Part shown: piece by piece, positions 16,136 to 24,380 of the stretch
Layout: each line of letters begins with the position of its first letter
Position numbering within the stretch: position 1 is the first letter of the stretch
Assembly (NCBI GenBank): GCA_002793355.1
Contig: PFQB01000107.1
Coordinates: 1-40,830 of the forward strand
DNA length: 40,830 bases
Direction of reading: 5' to 3'
Source: Candidatus Dojkabacteria bacterium CG_4_10_14_0_2_um_filter_Dojkabacteria_WS6_41_15
GTDB lineage: Bacteria; Patescibacteriota; Dojkabacteria; GCA-002793355
Made by a program: the position numbers and the translations under genes
Notes under the pieces: generated by a model
The model's input: only the letters and a program-made list of their open reading frames with translations
Database searches by the model: none
Told to the model about the DNA's origin: nothing

Positions 16136-16777
16136 CTACAATTCTCTTTTTGCGAGCTCGACCATTGTTCTTGCTGTTTCCATAGGAACATTGTTGCTTG
16201 TGCAATTAAACAATTGCCGTAATCCACCTGCCATCAGGTGAGCATTTACCGGCTGCGCCAAGGTTGCTCGATTTTCAAATTGAAATGTATGATGTACGGT
16301 CAAACATGCATAACCTTTACGATTTCCAAAGATGGCCTTCACTACTGTTGTTACTCTTCCTTTTTGGTGATGAAATCTTTCAACCATTTCTAACTGATTG
16401 CATTCATCAGGGGTTTCATCATCAGAATATGACACATACCTAATAATCTCTCCTGTTTTCGGAATCATAGCAATTTTAAACGTTAGTTCTCCATGCCCAA
16501 ACGGAATAGTAGTTCGAACACCTGGATAGGTTTCATCATCCTCTCTTCTATTGGCTAATCTACAGCTTACCCCACCGTTGGCGACGCGCCATCTTGCCTT
16601 ACTTAAAGGAGCGTGACTATCAAATTTATTTGCTAAACTAGCCGCAGCTCTTGCTGCTAATGCCGTATCTATAGTCACTCTATCGCCTGCGCTGCCGCGA
16701 ATAAAGATAAAATCCATATTTCTTCTTATCTCTTTTGCTGGTCCACTGTCCGCGGCCACTAATAGATTTGCTTCCAT
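16136..16777 (-). CDS. Hypothetical protein, 213 aa
   Basis: I recognise no family. It is a soluble protein starting MEANLLVAADSGPAKEIRRN, with an alternating beta-like centre (ARWRVANGGVSCRLANRR, then LTFKIAMIPKTGEIIRYVSY) and HTFQFENRATLAQPVNAHLM near the end. There are no membrane segments or signal peptide. It lies alone between the convergent PEP-synthase-like gene (10-nt gap) and the divergent mutS. A TATAAT (16819-16814) lies about 36 nt upstream of the ATG, and a 15-bp palindrome separates it from the mutS promoter. Like the orphans at 4370 and 20664 it is a single-gene unit. Confidence 0.6.
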   Translation of the reverse strand: MEANLLVAADSGPAKEIRRNMDFIFIRGSAGDRVTIDTALAARAAASLANKFDSHAPLSKARWRVANGGVSCRLANRREDDETYPGVRTTIPFGHGELTFKIAMIPKTGEIIRYVSYSDDETPDECNQLEMVERFHHQKGRVTTVVKAIFGNRKGYACLTVHHTFQFENRATLAQPVNAHLMAGGLRQLFNCTSNNVPMETARTMVELAKREL

Positions 16778-16813
16778 GATGTCAGTTTTGATTTATGTTA
16801 CGTATTATCCTAT

Positions 16814-16865
16814 ATTATAACCAGCCCTTCAAGTATCACTTGACTTCTCAATTTCGTGCTACAAT
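16814..16865. promoter_or_regulatory. Divergent promoters with central palindrome (orphan gene / mutS)
   Basis: Plus strand: TACAAT (16860-16865) lies 6 nt before the mutS ATG. A TTGACT at 16840-16845 is 14 nt away, and CACTTG at 16837-16842 is 17 nt away. Minus strand: TATAAT at 16819-16814. Between them TCAAGT-ATC-ACTTGA (16829-16843) is a perfect inverted repeat overlapping the mutS -35 zone, a plausible operator. Confidence 0.55.
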
Positions 16866-16871
16866 TCCCGT

Positions 16872-19472
16872 ATGACCGAAACTAAGCCACTAATGGCGCA
16901 GTACGCAGCTATTAAGGCGGAATACAAGGATGCAATTCTTCTTTTTCAGATGGGTGACTTTTTTGAGTGTTTTTACGAAGACGCCGAAAAAGTATCGGAC
17001 GTGCTTGGCTTAGTACTAACGAGTCGTTCTAAAAGTAATGATGCACCGCCAATGGCGGGTTTTCCTCAAAAAGCTCTAGATGATTATTTACCGCGACTAA
17101 TTGCCGCAGGGCTAAAGGTCGCGGTTGCAAGACAGATGGAAAATCCGAAGAACGCAAAAGGAATTGTTAAACGAGCAGTCACCGAAGTTATCACGCAAGG
17201 TACTATTGCGACACAAGAAGAGTTGCTCTCGAAAGACAAGAATTACATAGGTTGCGTTGTAATAAATGGAAAGCTGGTTGGCGTTGCTTTTGCAGATATT
17301 TCTACAGGTGAATTTAAGTTTTATGAAGGGGCCATCGTTGGCGTTAAGGAACTTATCGAGCAACTAAAGTTCAAGGAATTACTGAAATCGACCAAAGATT
17401 CTAATAATTACACTGAGGGTTATAATATTGTTGTACAGCCCATTGACGACAAAGAGTTCTCACTTGAGAAAACGATGAAGGTATTGCTGTCTCATTTCAG
17501 TGTACCAAACCTTGATCCTCTTGGTTTGACCGATTACCCACTTGCGACAACGGCTGCTGGCTTGCTTCTCACCTACTTTAACGACACAAAAAAAACTGAA
17601 CCAAAGCATATTGTGAAAATTGAATATTTTAATCCTCGACACGCACTCCATATCGATCCCACGACACAACGAAATTTAGAGATATTCTACAATCTAAAAA
17701 CACATAGACTTGAGGGGTCATTACTGGGGGTCATTGACGAGACAAGAACGGCCATGGGTCACCGCTTGCTGTACGAATGGCTCTCCTTCCCGCAAACTGA
17801 TCCGCAAGAACTAAATATGCGCTATGATATTGTGGAATATTATGCGAAAAACAATGCTTTGTATCAAGAATTGACAACTCTTTTGACGCGTTATCCAGAC
17901 TTACAACGACTTACCAGCGCACTTGGATTGGGAAGAATTCATCCCAAGCACCTTATTGTTATGGCTGAAGCAGTTGAGAAAGGAATTTCGATAAATACCT
18001 TGCATAAAGACCTGCACGGTATAACTTCGTTAGACGAAGAACAAACGTCGTCACTATACAAGTTATCACAGAAAATATCGGCTGCTATTGTTATTAGCGC
18101 AACAAGACCAACTTTTATCACGCAAGGCTACAATAAAGAGTTGGATCACCTGGTCGAGCTATCCACAAATGGTGAAAGATTTATAAAGGATTTATACAAC
18201 AAAGAAAAGGTAACCAGTAATATTCCTGGATTAAAGCTAAGTTTTAATAATGTGTTCGGCTATTCGTTCGAATTATCCCGTATCCAGAGTGCTAATGCAC
18301 CCGAACATTTCATTAAGAAACAAACACTGGTAAATACAGAGCGGTACATTACAGAAGAATTGAAGCAATTGGAATCTCAGGTATTATCGGCTCGTGATCA
18401 ATTGCAAATCCTTGAAGGAGAGCTTTACAAAGAACTAGTGACTTCGTTACAGCAGTACGTTCGAGCCCTTGCTTCGCTTGGGCAGCTCATCTCTTTCATT
18501 GATGTACTGCTTAGTTTTGCCACCTCCGCCCTAACCAAGCGTTACATTCGCCCAACACTAACGACAACTGAGCGAACGCTAAAACTAGAAGGCATGCGAC
18601 ACCCTGTAGTCGAGAAAACTGTTAGCGAATTCGTTCCTAATGACTTGACTGTAGACAAAGAAAGTAATTTCTTGATACTGACGGGACCAAACATGGGCGG
18701 CAAGTCTACTTTTGTTCGACAGATTGCACTGCTCCAGATTATGGCGCAAGTCGGCTCATTTATTCCAGCTACATCAGCAACAATACCGTTAGTTGACAAA
18801 GTCTTTGCCCGTATTGGAGCCTCTGACGATATTTCGACCGGCAAGAGCACGTTCATGGTAGAACTTTCTGAAGTTGCCTACATTGTTGCACAAGCAACCG
18901 AACAGTCATTGGTAATTTTGGATGAAGTTGGCCGCGGCACCAGCACTTACGAAGGAATTTCCCTAGCATGGGGAATTGCACAATATATTGCCAACCAAAT
19001 AGGCTGTACAACCATTTTTACTACTCACTTCCGCGAATTAACTGATCTTGCTGATCTTTCATCTAAGTTTATTAATTATAAAGTGAATTTGAAAGAAGAA
19101 AATGAAACCATTTACTTCTTGCACACAGTAACCAAAGGGCGTAGCGATAAAAGTTACGGCATTCAAGTTGCAAAGTTAGTTAACCTACCGAAAGAGATTA
19201 TTGATACAGCATTTGAAGTGCTGGAATCGTTTGAGAAAAAGGCGCTATCCGTTGAATTTAAGCAAGAAAACGATAACGCACCAAAGCAGGAAAACAATAA
19301 AGCGGTGAAGGAAGGGCAGTTGGATTTCTTTAGTGCTGTACAACCCCAAGAAAGTGAACAAAGCAAGAAACTTCGCGAATTACTCGAAGATGTTAATCCG
19401 AATACGCTAACACCAATTGAGGCACTGATACTGGTGGAGAAAATGAAGAAAGAACTAGATGAAAAAGAGTAA
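16872..19472 (+). CDS. mutS: DNA mismatch repair protein MutS
   Basis: Mismatch-recognition ATPase, 866 aa, close to the usual ~850. The N-terminal mismatch-binding domain begins with PLMAQYAAIKAEYKDAILLF and QMGDFFECFYEDA; the mismatch-wedging F-x-E appears as FFE where most MutS have FYE. PPMAGFPQKALDDYLPRLIA follows. The C-terminal ABC ATPase has Walker A TGPNMGGKSTF (about residues 605-615), the ASDDISTGKSTFMVEL signature, Walker B VILDEVGRGTSTYEG and the TIFTTHFREL switch. The C-terminal tail includes a KQEN-rich linker and a final dimerisation-type helix. No mutL is visible in the window. It overlaps the next gene by 14 nt. The leaderless-type promoter ends 6 nt upstream. Confidence 0.96.
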   Translation: MTETKPLMAQYAAIKAEYKDAILLFQMGDFFECFYEDAEKVSDVLGLVLTSRSKSNDAPPMAGFPQKALDDYLPRLIAAGLKVAVARQMENPKNAKGIVKRAVTEVITQGTIATQEELLSKDKNYIGCVVINGKLVGVAFADISTGEFKFYEGAIVGVKELIEQLKFKELLKSTKDSNNYTEGYNIVVQPIDDKEFSLEKTMKVLLSHFSVPNLDPLGLTDYPLATTAAGLLLTYFNDTKKTEPKHIVKIEYFNPRHALHIDPTTQRNLEIFYNLKTHRLEGSLLGVIDETRTAMGHRLLYEWLSFPQTDPQELNMRYDIVEYYAKNNALYQELTTLLTRYPDLQRLTSALGLGRIHPKHLIVMAEAVEKGISINTLHKDLHGITSLDEEQTSSLYKLSQKISAAIVISATRPTFITQGYNKELDHLVELSTNGERFIKDLYNKEKVTSNIPGLKLSFNNVFGYSFELSRIQSANAPEHFIKKQTLVNTERYITEELKQLESQVLSARDQLQILEGELYKELVTSLQQYVRALASLGQLISFIDVLLSFATSALTKRYIRPTLTTTERTLKLEGMRHPVVEKTVSEFVPNDLTVDKESNFLILTGPNMGGKSTFVRQIALLQIMAQVGSFIPATSATIPLVDKVFARIGASDDISTGKSTFMVELSEVAYIVAQATEQSLVILDEVGRGTSTYEGISLAWGIAQYIANQIGCTTIFTTHFRELTDLADLSSKFINYKVNLKEENETIYFLHTVTKGRSDKSYGIQVAKLVNLPKEIIDTAFEVLESFEKKALSVEFKQENDNAPKQENNKAVKEGQLDFFSAVQPQESEQSKKLRELLEDVNPNTLTPIEALILVEKMKKELDEKE

Positions 19473-20526
19473 CGAGCAGGTAATTATTCGTAATGTATTA
19501 GAATACTCACTTTGGACACTATTATTGCTTATTTCGGTGTATATCACTTACTGCTACTCGGGTAATCTGCTAAATAACAGTCACCCAGCGGTAATTACAG
19601 CAATTATTCTATTCTCTGTAATATTAGGATTACTCATAATTAGAAAGCCGCAAGATGTATTGTTGGTTTCGCTCATCCTCACTCACTTCGCTGTACTAAT
19701 TACATGGGGAACTATTGTCCCATACATTCAATTCATGCCCTTAATATTAACGGCACTGTTTTTATTAAATAAAAAAGAAAAATTGATTCTGCCCTATCTT
19801 GGAGTTTCTGCCCTTTTCACGGGAATTGAATTCTGCGGATTACTTCCACTGGTCAAGGTAGAATACCTCGAAGTTGGTTTGCCTAACTTGACTATAACAT
19901 TCATACTACAGATATTAACCTACAGCTTTTGGGCAATATTTCTTAAGTTCTATGCTCTTTTTGATAATATAAATGAATTAGGACTAAAGGACCTAGTTAC
20001 TAACACTTCCAAAGGATTTCTTGCCAGCATCTGGGTAAAGGGATTGTATGTTTCGATGCTGCTCCATTTTATAAACAACTTTTTTAACTCAATTGTGTGG
20101 GGAAGCAAATTATCAGTAAAGAATGCAAGTATTATCCGCCTCTTGGCTGAATCTGACCGAGCAGATAGAAATAAGAGCTTTAAGCTTTCCGACATATTTA
20201 CCTTACTCGAGATACCAAAAGCGAAGTTCCCACGAATGTCGCAACGGTTATCCACTAGTGACTCCAAGATTCTTTTCATTATTCTCCACAATATCATCGA
20301 CAACTATAAGAAACACAAGTCAAACCCCTTATTCGTAGTCAACGTCAAGGAAAACAACATACTGCAAATTGTTATAGACACAAACACAGTAACACGCACA
20401 ACAAAAGCTTTTTGGAACAGGAATCTCGGAACAACCAAGCATTTTCTACAGCTAACCGATAAAGGAAGCTTATTGATTGAGCAAGCTCCTGCGTTTAAAA
20501 CTTCACTAATTTATAAACTCGGTTAA
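19459..20526 (+). CDS. Membrane protein resembling a degenerate LytS-type histidine kinase
   Basis: A 355-aa protein. About six hydrophobic segments fill residues 14-168. The cytosolic part carries LLHFINNFFNSIVW (about 201-214), which lines up with the phosphoacceptor motif PHFLFNxLNxI of LytS/YehU-type kinases (His203). After a spacer comes ILFIILHNIIDNYKKHK (about 271-287), resembling the ATPase N-box (LxxLVENAxKH). The G-boxes that close over ATP are not recognisable (VIDTNTVTRTTKAFWNRNLG), so kinase activity is doubtful. It could be a sensor that has lost catalysis. Overlap with mutS by 14 nt implies co-translation, with no obvious functional link. The homology is inferred by eye. Confidence 0.6.
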   Translation: MKKSNEQVIIRNVLEYSLWTLLLLISVYITYCYSGNLLNNSHPAVITAIILFSVILGLLIIRKPQDVLLVSLILTHFAVLITWGTIVPYIQFMPLILTALFLLNKKEKLILPYLGVSALFTGIEFCGLLPLVKVEYLEVGLPNLTITFILQILTYSFWAIFLKFYALFDNINELGLKDLVTNTSKGFLASIWVKGLYVSMLLHFINNFFNSIVWGSKLSVKNASIIRLLAESDRADRNKSFKLSDIFTLLEIPKAKFPRMSQRLSTSDSKILFIILHNIIDNYKKHKSNPLFVVNVKENNILQIVIDTNTVTRTTKAFWNRNLGTTKHFLQLTDKGSLLIEQAPAFKTSLIYKLG

Positions 20527-20663
20527 ATACTTTTCCGATTTTCCTTGCAACGTTAGCGCTTTAAAGCAAGCGGTATTTGGTTAACTCTCGATAGTACCAA
20601 CATCTTGCCATTCGGATAGTGTTACGGGAATTAGGCTAATCATGAACTGTTTTACTTCATTTT

Positions 20664-21149
20664 CTACAAATACGAACCACGTCCACCTTCACCAGAATCT
20701 CCATACCCTGGAGCGTTAGGTATAGGTAAATCGTCATCAACGACTTCTGGCGAAATGCTTTTACAGCTAAATTGACCATCCTTCGGGTGGTGAGGATCAT
20801 TCCCGTGGTGACCTTTCTTGCGAGTTGGATCAAAATAAGCAACTGTTTCGTACCCATCAGACTCAAGCACAGAGAGCTTCACTCTAAACCCTTTACTTGT
20901 TGGTGTACAGGCAAAAGTTACCATATCACCAACTTTATCCTTGTAGCAACAAACTAAGCTGGGTCGTGAGCCAGTACTGCCTTTTAGCACCGTGATTTCA
21001 CCATTTGGAGCAAATCGTGATTCGACAGCACCATCAATATATACTCTTGCTAATAGTCCTTTTACACTATTTGGTACTTGATTATTTGCTACAGAATCTA
21101 TAGCTTCGAAACGTCTGGATGCATGCCCGCTCTGATGATCAGCTATCAT
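20664..21149 (-). CDS. Hypothetical protein, 161 aa
   Basis: Family not recognised. The protein is soluble. The centre looks like a small beta-rich domain (LLARVYIDGAVESRFAPNG, RPSLVCCYKDKVGDMVTFAC, GFRVKLSVLESDGYETVAYF). The end is low complexity, with a His-rich GHHGNDPHHPKDG and an Asp/Gly-rich tail ending GYGDSGEGGRGSYL. The His cluster could bind metal. On the minus strand TATAAT at 21194-21189 lies about 40 nt upstream of the ATG. The 138-nt gap to the convergent gene at 20526 holds no gene; only a short palindrome GCTTTAAAGC is seen there. Confidence 0.6.
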   Translation of the reverse strand: MIADHQSGHASRRFEAIDSVANNQVPNSVKGLLARVYIDGAVESRFAPNGEITVLKGSTGSRPSLVCCYKDKVGDMVTFACTPTSKGFRVKLSVLESDGYETVAYFDPTRKKGHHGNDPHHPKDGQFSCKSISPEVVDDDLPIPNAPGYGDSGEGGRGSYL

Positions 21150-21219
21150 ACCGTGTTTTCAATAATTATTTTTCGGAGCTGCACTCGTATTATAGCATTG
21201 ATTGACCAAAGGCAACAGA

Positions 21220-21825
21220 TTATAGGCTCCCCTTGCGCTGTTGGTCAGTAAGTTGCGATTTGTTCAATCTCCTTAACGCAAGCACCGCAATTGCTAGATT
21301 AATTGCAAAGATATACGCGGGAAAAGCTGCTGTTCCAATACTCCACAACGTTATTGCGCACAAACTCAACATTCCTGCAACCGTATCTATTGCAAAGAAG
21401 CGCCAATCTTCTGTTTCTGGATGCTTGTAAGTTTTTACAAGCGTTGGGACCATGCCAAAGAAATCAGCAAGAATTGAGGCATAAAGACCAAAACCTGGGT
21501 TTGAGGTTGTTTGCCACAACACAATACCTACGCTGGCAACAAACATGCAGAAGATATCTAACCTGCTCCACCCACCCCAGCCATACTTCAAACTCAACAG
21601 AAAAATAAATGTGGCTTGCAGAAAGGAGACACCTGCTAACCAGATTGCAACCGTATCATGCCGAGCAAACAGGGAAAAGGTTGTAATCATCGTAGTAGCC
21701 AAGATGACTAAACGTGTAATCCGGTGAGGTTTTGCTTCGCCCTTCAAGATGGAGCTGGCGTAGACTAACGGTGAGCAGAGCGCAAGAAGCGTGCTGACGA
21801 CAATAAGTAGTTGGGAGTAGTTCAT
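21220..21825 (-). CDS. Membrane protein, possible PQ-loop/SWEET-like
   Basis: A 201-aa polytopic protein with about six to seven hydrophobic segments. Two stretches resemble PQ-loop repeats: SPLVYASSILKGEAKPHRIT (about residues 18-37) and GMVPTLVKTYKHPETEDWRF (about 124-143), each with Pro, a short polar turn and a basic loop. This is the pattern of SemiSWEET/PQ-loop transporters, duplicated within one chain. The family call is inference from these two loops only. A Shine-Dalgarno AGGAG lies 9 nt before the ATG, unlike most first genes here. It faces the TrmB-type regulator across a strong hairpin. Confidence 0.6.
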   Translation of the reverse strand: MNYSQLLIVVSTLLALCSPLVYASSILKGEAKPHRITRLVILATTMITTFSLFARHDTVAIWLAGVSFLQATFIFLLSLKYGWGGWSRLDIFCMFVASVGIVLWQTTSNPGFGLYASILADFFGMVPTLVKTYKHPETEDWRFFAIDTVAGMLSLCAITLWSIGTAAFPAYIFAINLAIAVLALRRLNKSQLTDQQRKGSL

Positions 21826-21888
21826 ATACAGACTCCTGCAATTTAGTTGAGGCTTTTAGTCTCGTATAGTAATTTTAGAAGAGTTTGC

Positions 21889-21916
21889 GGCGTTGCGCGA
21901 ATAAGCGCGCAACGCC
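21889..21916. repeat. GC-rich 11-bp hairpin in a divergent intergenic region
   Basis: GGCGTTGCGCG (21889-21899) and CGCGCAACGCC (21906-21916) form a perfect inverted repeat with a 6-nt loop, in otherwise AT-rich sequence. No T-tract follows on either strand. It lies 63 nt from the membrane protein start and 73 nt from the TrmB-type regulator start. Confidence 0.7.
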
Positions 21917-21978
21917 ACAACAAAACCCAGTTCGTCGTTTATTTCTGCAACAACTATGCCAATCTATTCGAATTCCGT

Positions 21979-21984
21979 TATAAT
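21979..21984 (+). promoter_or_regulatory. -10 box of the TrmB-type regulator
   Basis: TATAAT, then 5 nt (AGTGT), then ATG at 21990: a leaderless-type start. No convincing -35 is seen. Confidence 0.55.
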
Positions 21985-21989
21985 AGTGT

Positions 21990-22820
21990 ATGAAAAGTAA
22001 TCAACCAGAATCAAAAGAACTATTAGTTCGTAACCTAGCAGAATTTGGGCTTACCAAAGAAGAAGCGCTCACCTACATAGAATTAACCCGTTCTGGCCCA
22101 GCAACCTCGTATCATTTGCACCAATTGACGGGAATGGGCAGGTCTACCCTAGACAAAGTACTAGACGTGCTCCTTGAAAAGAACCTTGTGTCCCTTAACC
22201 GAACAGACAACACTAAGATTTATACCGCCCACCCCTATAAAAACCTTTCCAATTTGGTCGAAGTTAAGGAAGCGGAAGTAGAAATGATGAAAGAATCCTT
22301 AAATCAAATTTACGATAAATTCGCAGGTTTATCCCCGGAATCGACAAAAGATAATGCACAAGTAATACACTACTACGGGATGGAAGGATTAAAACAAGTG
22401 GTCTGGAACGCCTTGCGTGCCAAAGACGAAATGCGCATATTTGAAGTTTCCCGCTTATCCGCCTTTATGCAAAAGAAATTCGCCGAGCGCTATCGCGAAG
22501 AGTGTGTTGCTCGAGGCATCAAACACTACGACTTAACAAACGAAAGCTTCATGCCTGGCTGGACTGATGTGCACAAGTTTGTCGAGCAAGATGAAACTCG
22601 ATATATCGACCCCGCAATTCTTGAAATCAAATTCGAGATCTACATTTACAATGACGTCGTAGCCTTAACTGATTACCGAAATAACGAGCTTTTATGTCTA
22701 GAAATCCATAATTCTTTTCTGGCAAGCCTACAAAAACAACTCTTTGACTACATTTGGAAAGACGCGAAAAAGATGGTGGTAACGGGGCCAAGAGGTGAAA
22801 TGACCGTTGTAAAAGAATAA
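21990..22820 (+). CDS. TrmB-type transcriptional regulator
   Basis: A 276-aa DNA-binding protein. The N-terminal TrmB winged helix covers about residues 10-85: LAEFGLTKEEALTYIELTRS, ATSYHLHQLTGMGRSTLDKV and LDVLLEKNLVSLNRTDNTKI, then IYTAHP. A coiled-coil helix (about 88-110) leads to a C-terminal PLD-like effector domain containing VIHYYGMEGLKQVVWNALRA and DEMRIFEVSRLSAFMQKKFA. TrmB relatives in archaea control sugar transport. Bacterial CPR copies are common but their ligand is unknown. The target could be the divergent membrane protein gene, given the shared region and hairpin. Confidence 0.82.
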   Translation: MKSNQPESKELLVRNLAEFGLTKEEALTYIELTRSGPATSYHLHQLTGMGRSTLDKVLDVLLEKNLVSLNRTDNTKIYTAHPYKNLSNLVEVKEAEVEMMKESLNQIYDKFAGLSPESTKDNAQVIHYYGMEGLKQVVWNALRAKDEMRIFEVSRLSAFMQKKFAERYREECVARGIKHYDLTNESFMPGWTDVHKFVEQDETRYIDPAILEIKFEIYIYNDVVALTDYRNNELLCLEIHNSFLASLQKQLFDYIWKDAKKMVVTGPRGEMTVVKE

Positions 22821-22824
22821 TCCT

Positions 22825-23268
22825 CTACTTGCCTCCGAACAACTCTTCAAAATTCATCGTCGCCCCAATAATTGCCCCGAAAACCAAGTAACTACGAGCT
22901 AAATCCTTTATTTCAAGTGCACCTTGCAGTTGCGATAATGCCTCTGGTAGCTGTTCTTTCAAGGAAGTAATTGGCAGCAATTCAGTTTCGAATATTCGGA
23001 GCACAAAAGCTTGCACTACAGCCAAGTTTTGTCCTTGATTTAGTGCCACTTGTAGCTGAAGTATCCCTGAATAAAGATCTGTTAACTGCCGTTTTAGTGA
23101 AACCAGCTCCGCTCTATCAAGATTTTGGATAAGAGTAATAATTTCTTCAGTTTTAATCGTGATTTTTTGATTTAATTGCTCCAGAGATTCGTTCGTTGAA
23201 ACATGCTGCAGCAATTGTTGGTGTTTTAACATGCACTGATTAATTTTCTTCACATCAAGTGGTACCAT
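22825..23268 (-). CDS. Hypothetical helical protein, 147 aa
   Basis: Family not recognised. Residues 1-110 look like long amphipathic helices or coiled coils (QLNQKITIKTEEIITLIQNL, SLKRQLTDLYSGILQLQVAL). The C-terminus has a hydrophobic stretch SYLVFGAIIGATMNFEELFG that may be a weak membrane or packing helix. A possible Shine-Dalgarno GGAG lies about 10 nt before the ATG. It is convergent with the TrmB-type gene (4-nt gap) and divergent from the winged-helix ATPase-like gene, with which it shares an upstream region of 83 nt. Confidence 0.6.
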   Translation of the reverse strand: MVPLDVKKINQCMLKHQQLLQHVSTNESLEQLNQKITIKTEEIITLIQNLDRAELVSLKRQLTDLYSGILQLQVALNQGQNLAVVQAFVLRIFETELLPITSLKEQLPEALSQLQGALEIKDLARSYLVFGAIIGATMNFEELFGGK

Positions 23269-23297
23269 CTCTCTGTTCTCCTCATCTTAATTAATGA

Positions 23298-23351
23298 TAT
23301 AATTGCACACTGCCTTGGACATTAACTGACTGTTTTGGACACATTTGGACA
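23298..23351 (+). promoter_or_regulatory. Promoter -10 and three TTGGACA repeats
   Basis: TATAAT (23298-23303) is followed by three copies of TTGGACA at 23315-23321, 23335-23341 and 23345-23351. The last copy abuts the ATG at 23352. Spacings of 20 and 10 bp keep all copies on one helical face. They look like an operator array in the leader of a winged-helix gene, possibly autoregulatory. Confidence 0.6.
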
Positions 23352-24380
23352 ATGGCAGATTATCAAGATCTATATAAACAAGGCCTCCCCTACTTTCAGC
23401 ACGACGTTGAGAAAATACTTGCTGCCCTCGAACAAAAACAGTGTGTTGCCCTTTGCTCTGCTTATAAGATGGGCGACCACCGATTTGTTGATTATCTCTA
23501 CTCCCTCATCAAAGACACTAATCAATACGATGTATTTTATGATGCCGAAAATTCGTACACAAAAAACAAATTGATCGAATTCCAAGAAAAACACAGTGAT
23601 AAAAACAAAGTCCTTCTGTTACCCTGGTTCTGGCGAATGAATCAGTCAGTGGTAAAAGAATACACCTCCATTATGCGTGACAAACGTAACAAATTCACTT
23701 CGGTAATTATTCTCGACCCTACTTTTCTAGATAAGCCTGAAAAATTATTTCCTGACACCAATACACCTACCGAAATCATGATTACTCGCAGTTTACTTTT
23801 ACCGGGTGAGATTTCCAAACTACTTCTTACTCGTGAAAAGTTGGCTAACCGTACAATTCCTCAAGCACAAAAGAAAAAAATTGGTATTCTTAGTGGTGGC
23901 CATATAGGACTTGCAAAGCGTTTATTTACTTTGGCAGTTCAAGGAGAAACCATTTCACTTGAGAATCTTATTGTCGACACCGCAATCAGATCCGATTTGC
24001 TTAATTTGGAACATCAAATTCAGACACTCAGCCAGTCGACAGCAAAAAAAATAGGCTTATTGGATAAAAACAATCAAATTAGCATTCCTTTACTGCAGCG
24101 CTTTATAGCCAACAAAAATAAGGTTTCTACCGTTCGGCTTTCGCCATTGTATCAACAAATCCTTTCAATATTTCTAGCCAAAGAAGGAGCCATTGTTAGC
24201 AAAAAAGAGTTACACGAAATTATCAACAAAGAGAAAGTATACTCGCTCTGGGCAGTATACAAAACTATTTCTAGGTTTAAAAATGCAATAAAGCCAATAT
24301 ATGAACTTAGAACCGTAAATGGCAAGGGATATCTATTAACTCGGAATATTGACCATGTACAATTTCAGATGCGCACCTGA
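23352..24380 (+). CDS. Winged-helix protein with degenerate STAND/ORC-type ATPase domain
   Basis: A 342-aa protein. The N-terminal ~200 residues have the order of an AAA/STAND-type ATPase. QCVALCSAYKMGDHRFVDYL (about 30-49) sits where Walker A should be but lacks the GxxGxGK[ST] residues. KVLLLPWFWRMN and SVIILDPTF (about 117-125) are strand-like, and KIGILSGGHIGLAKRLFTLA (about 176-195) closely matches the SGGHPxLLK motif of ORC/STAND ATPases. The C-terminal ~75 residues form an OmpR-like winged helix: SPLYQQILSIFLAKEGAIVS, then the wing ELRTVNGKGYLL (about 318-329). I infer a DNA-binding regulator that has lost ATP hydrolysis. It overlaps the next gene by 26 nt. Confidence 0.7.
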   Translation: MADYQDLYKQGLPYFQHDVEKILAALEQKQCVALCSAYKMGDHRFVDYLYSLIKDTNQYDVFYDAENSYTKNKLIEFQEKHSDKNKVLLLPWFWRMNQSVVKEYTSIMRDKRNKFTSVIILDPTFLDKPEKLFPDTNTPTEIMITRSLLLPGEISKLLLTREKLANRTIPQAQKKKIGILSGGHIGLAKRLFTLAVQGETISLENLIVDTAIRSDLLNLEHQIQTLSQSTAKKIGLLDKNNQISIPLLQRFIANKNKVSTVRLSPLYQQILSIFLAKEGAIVSKKELHEIINKEKVYSLWAVYKTISRFKNAIKPIYELRTVNGKGYLLTRNIDHVQFQMRT

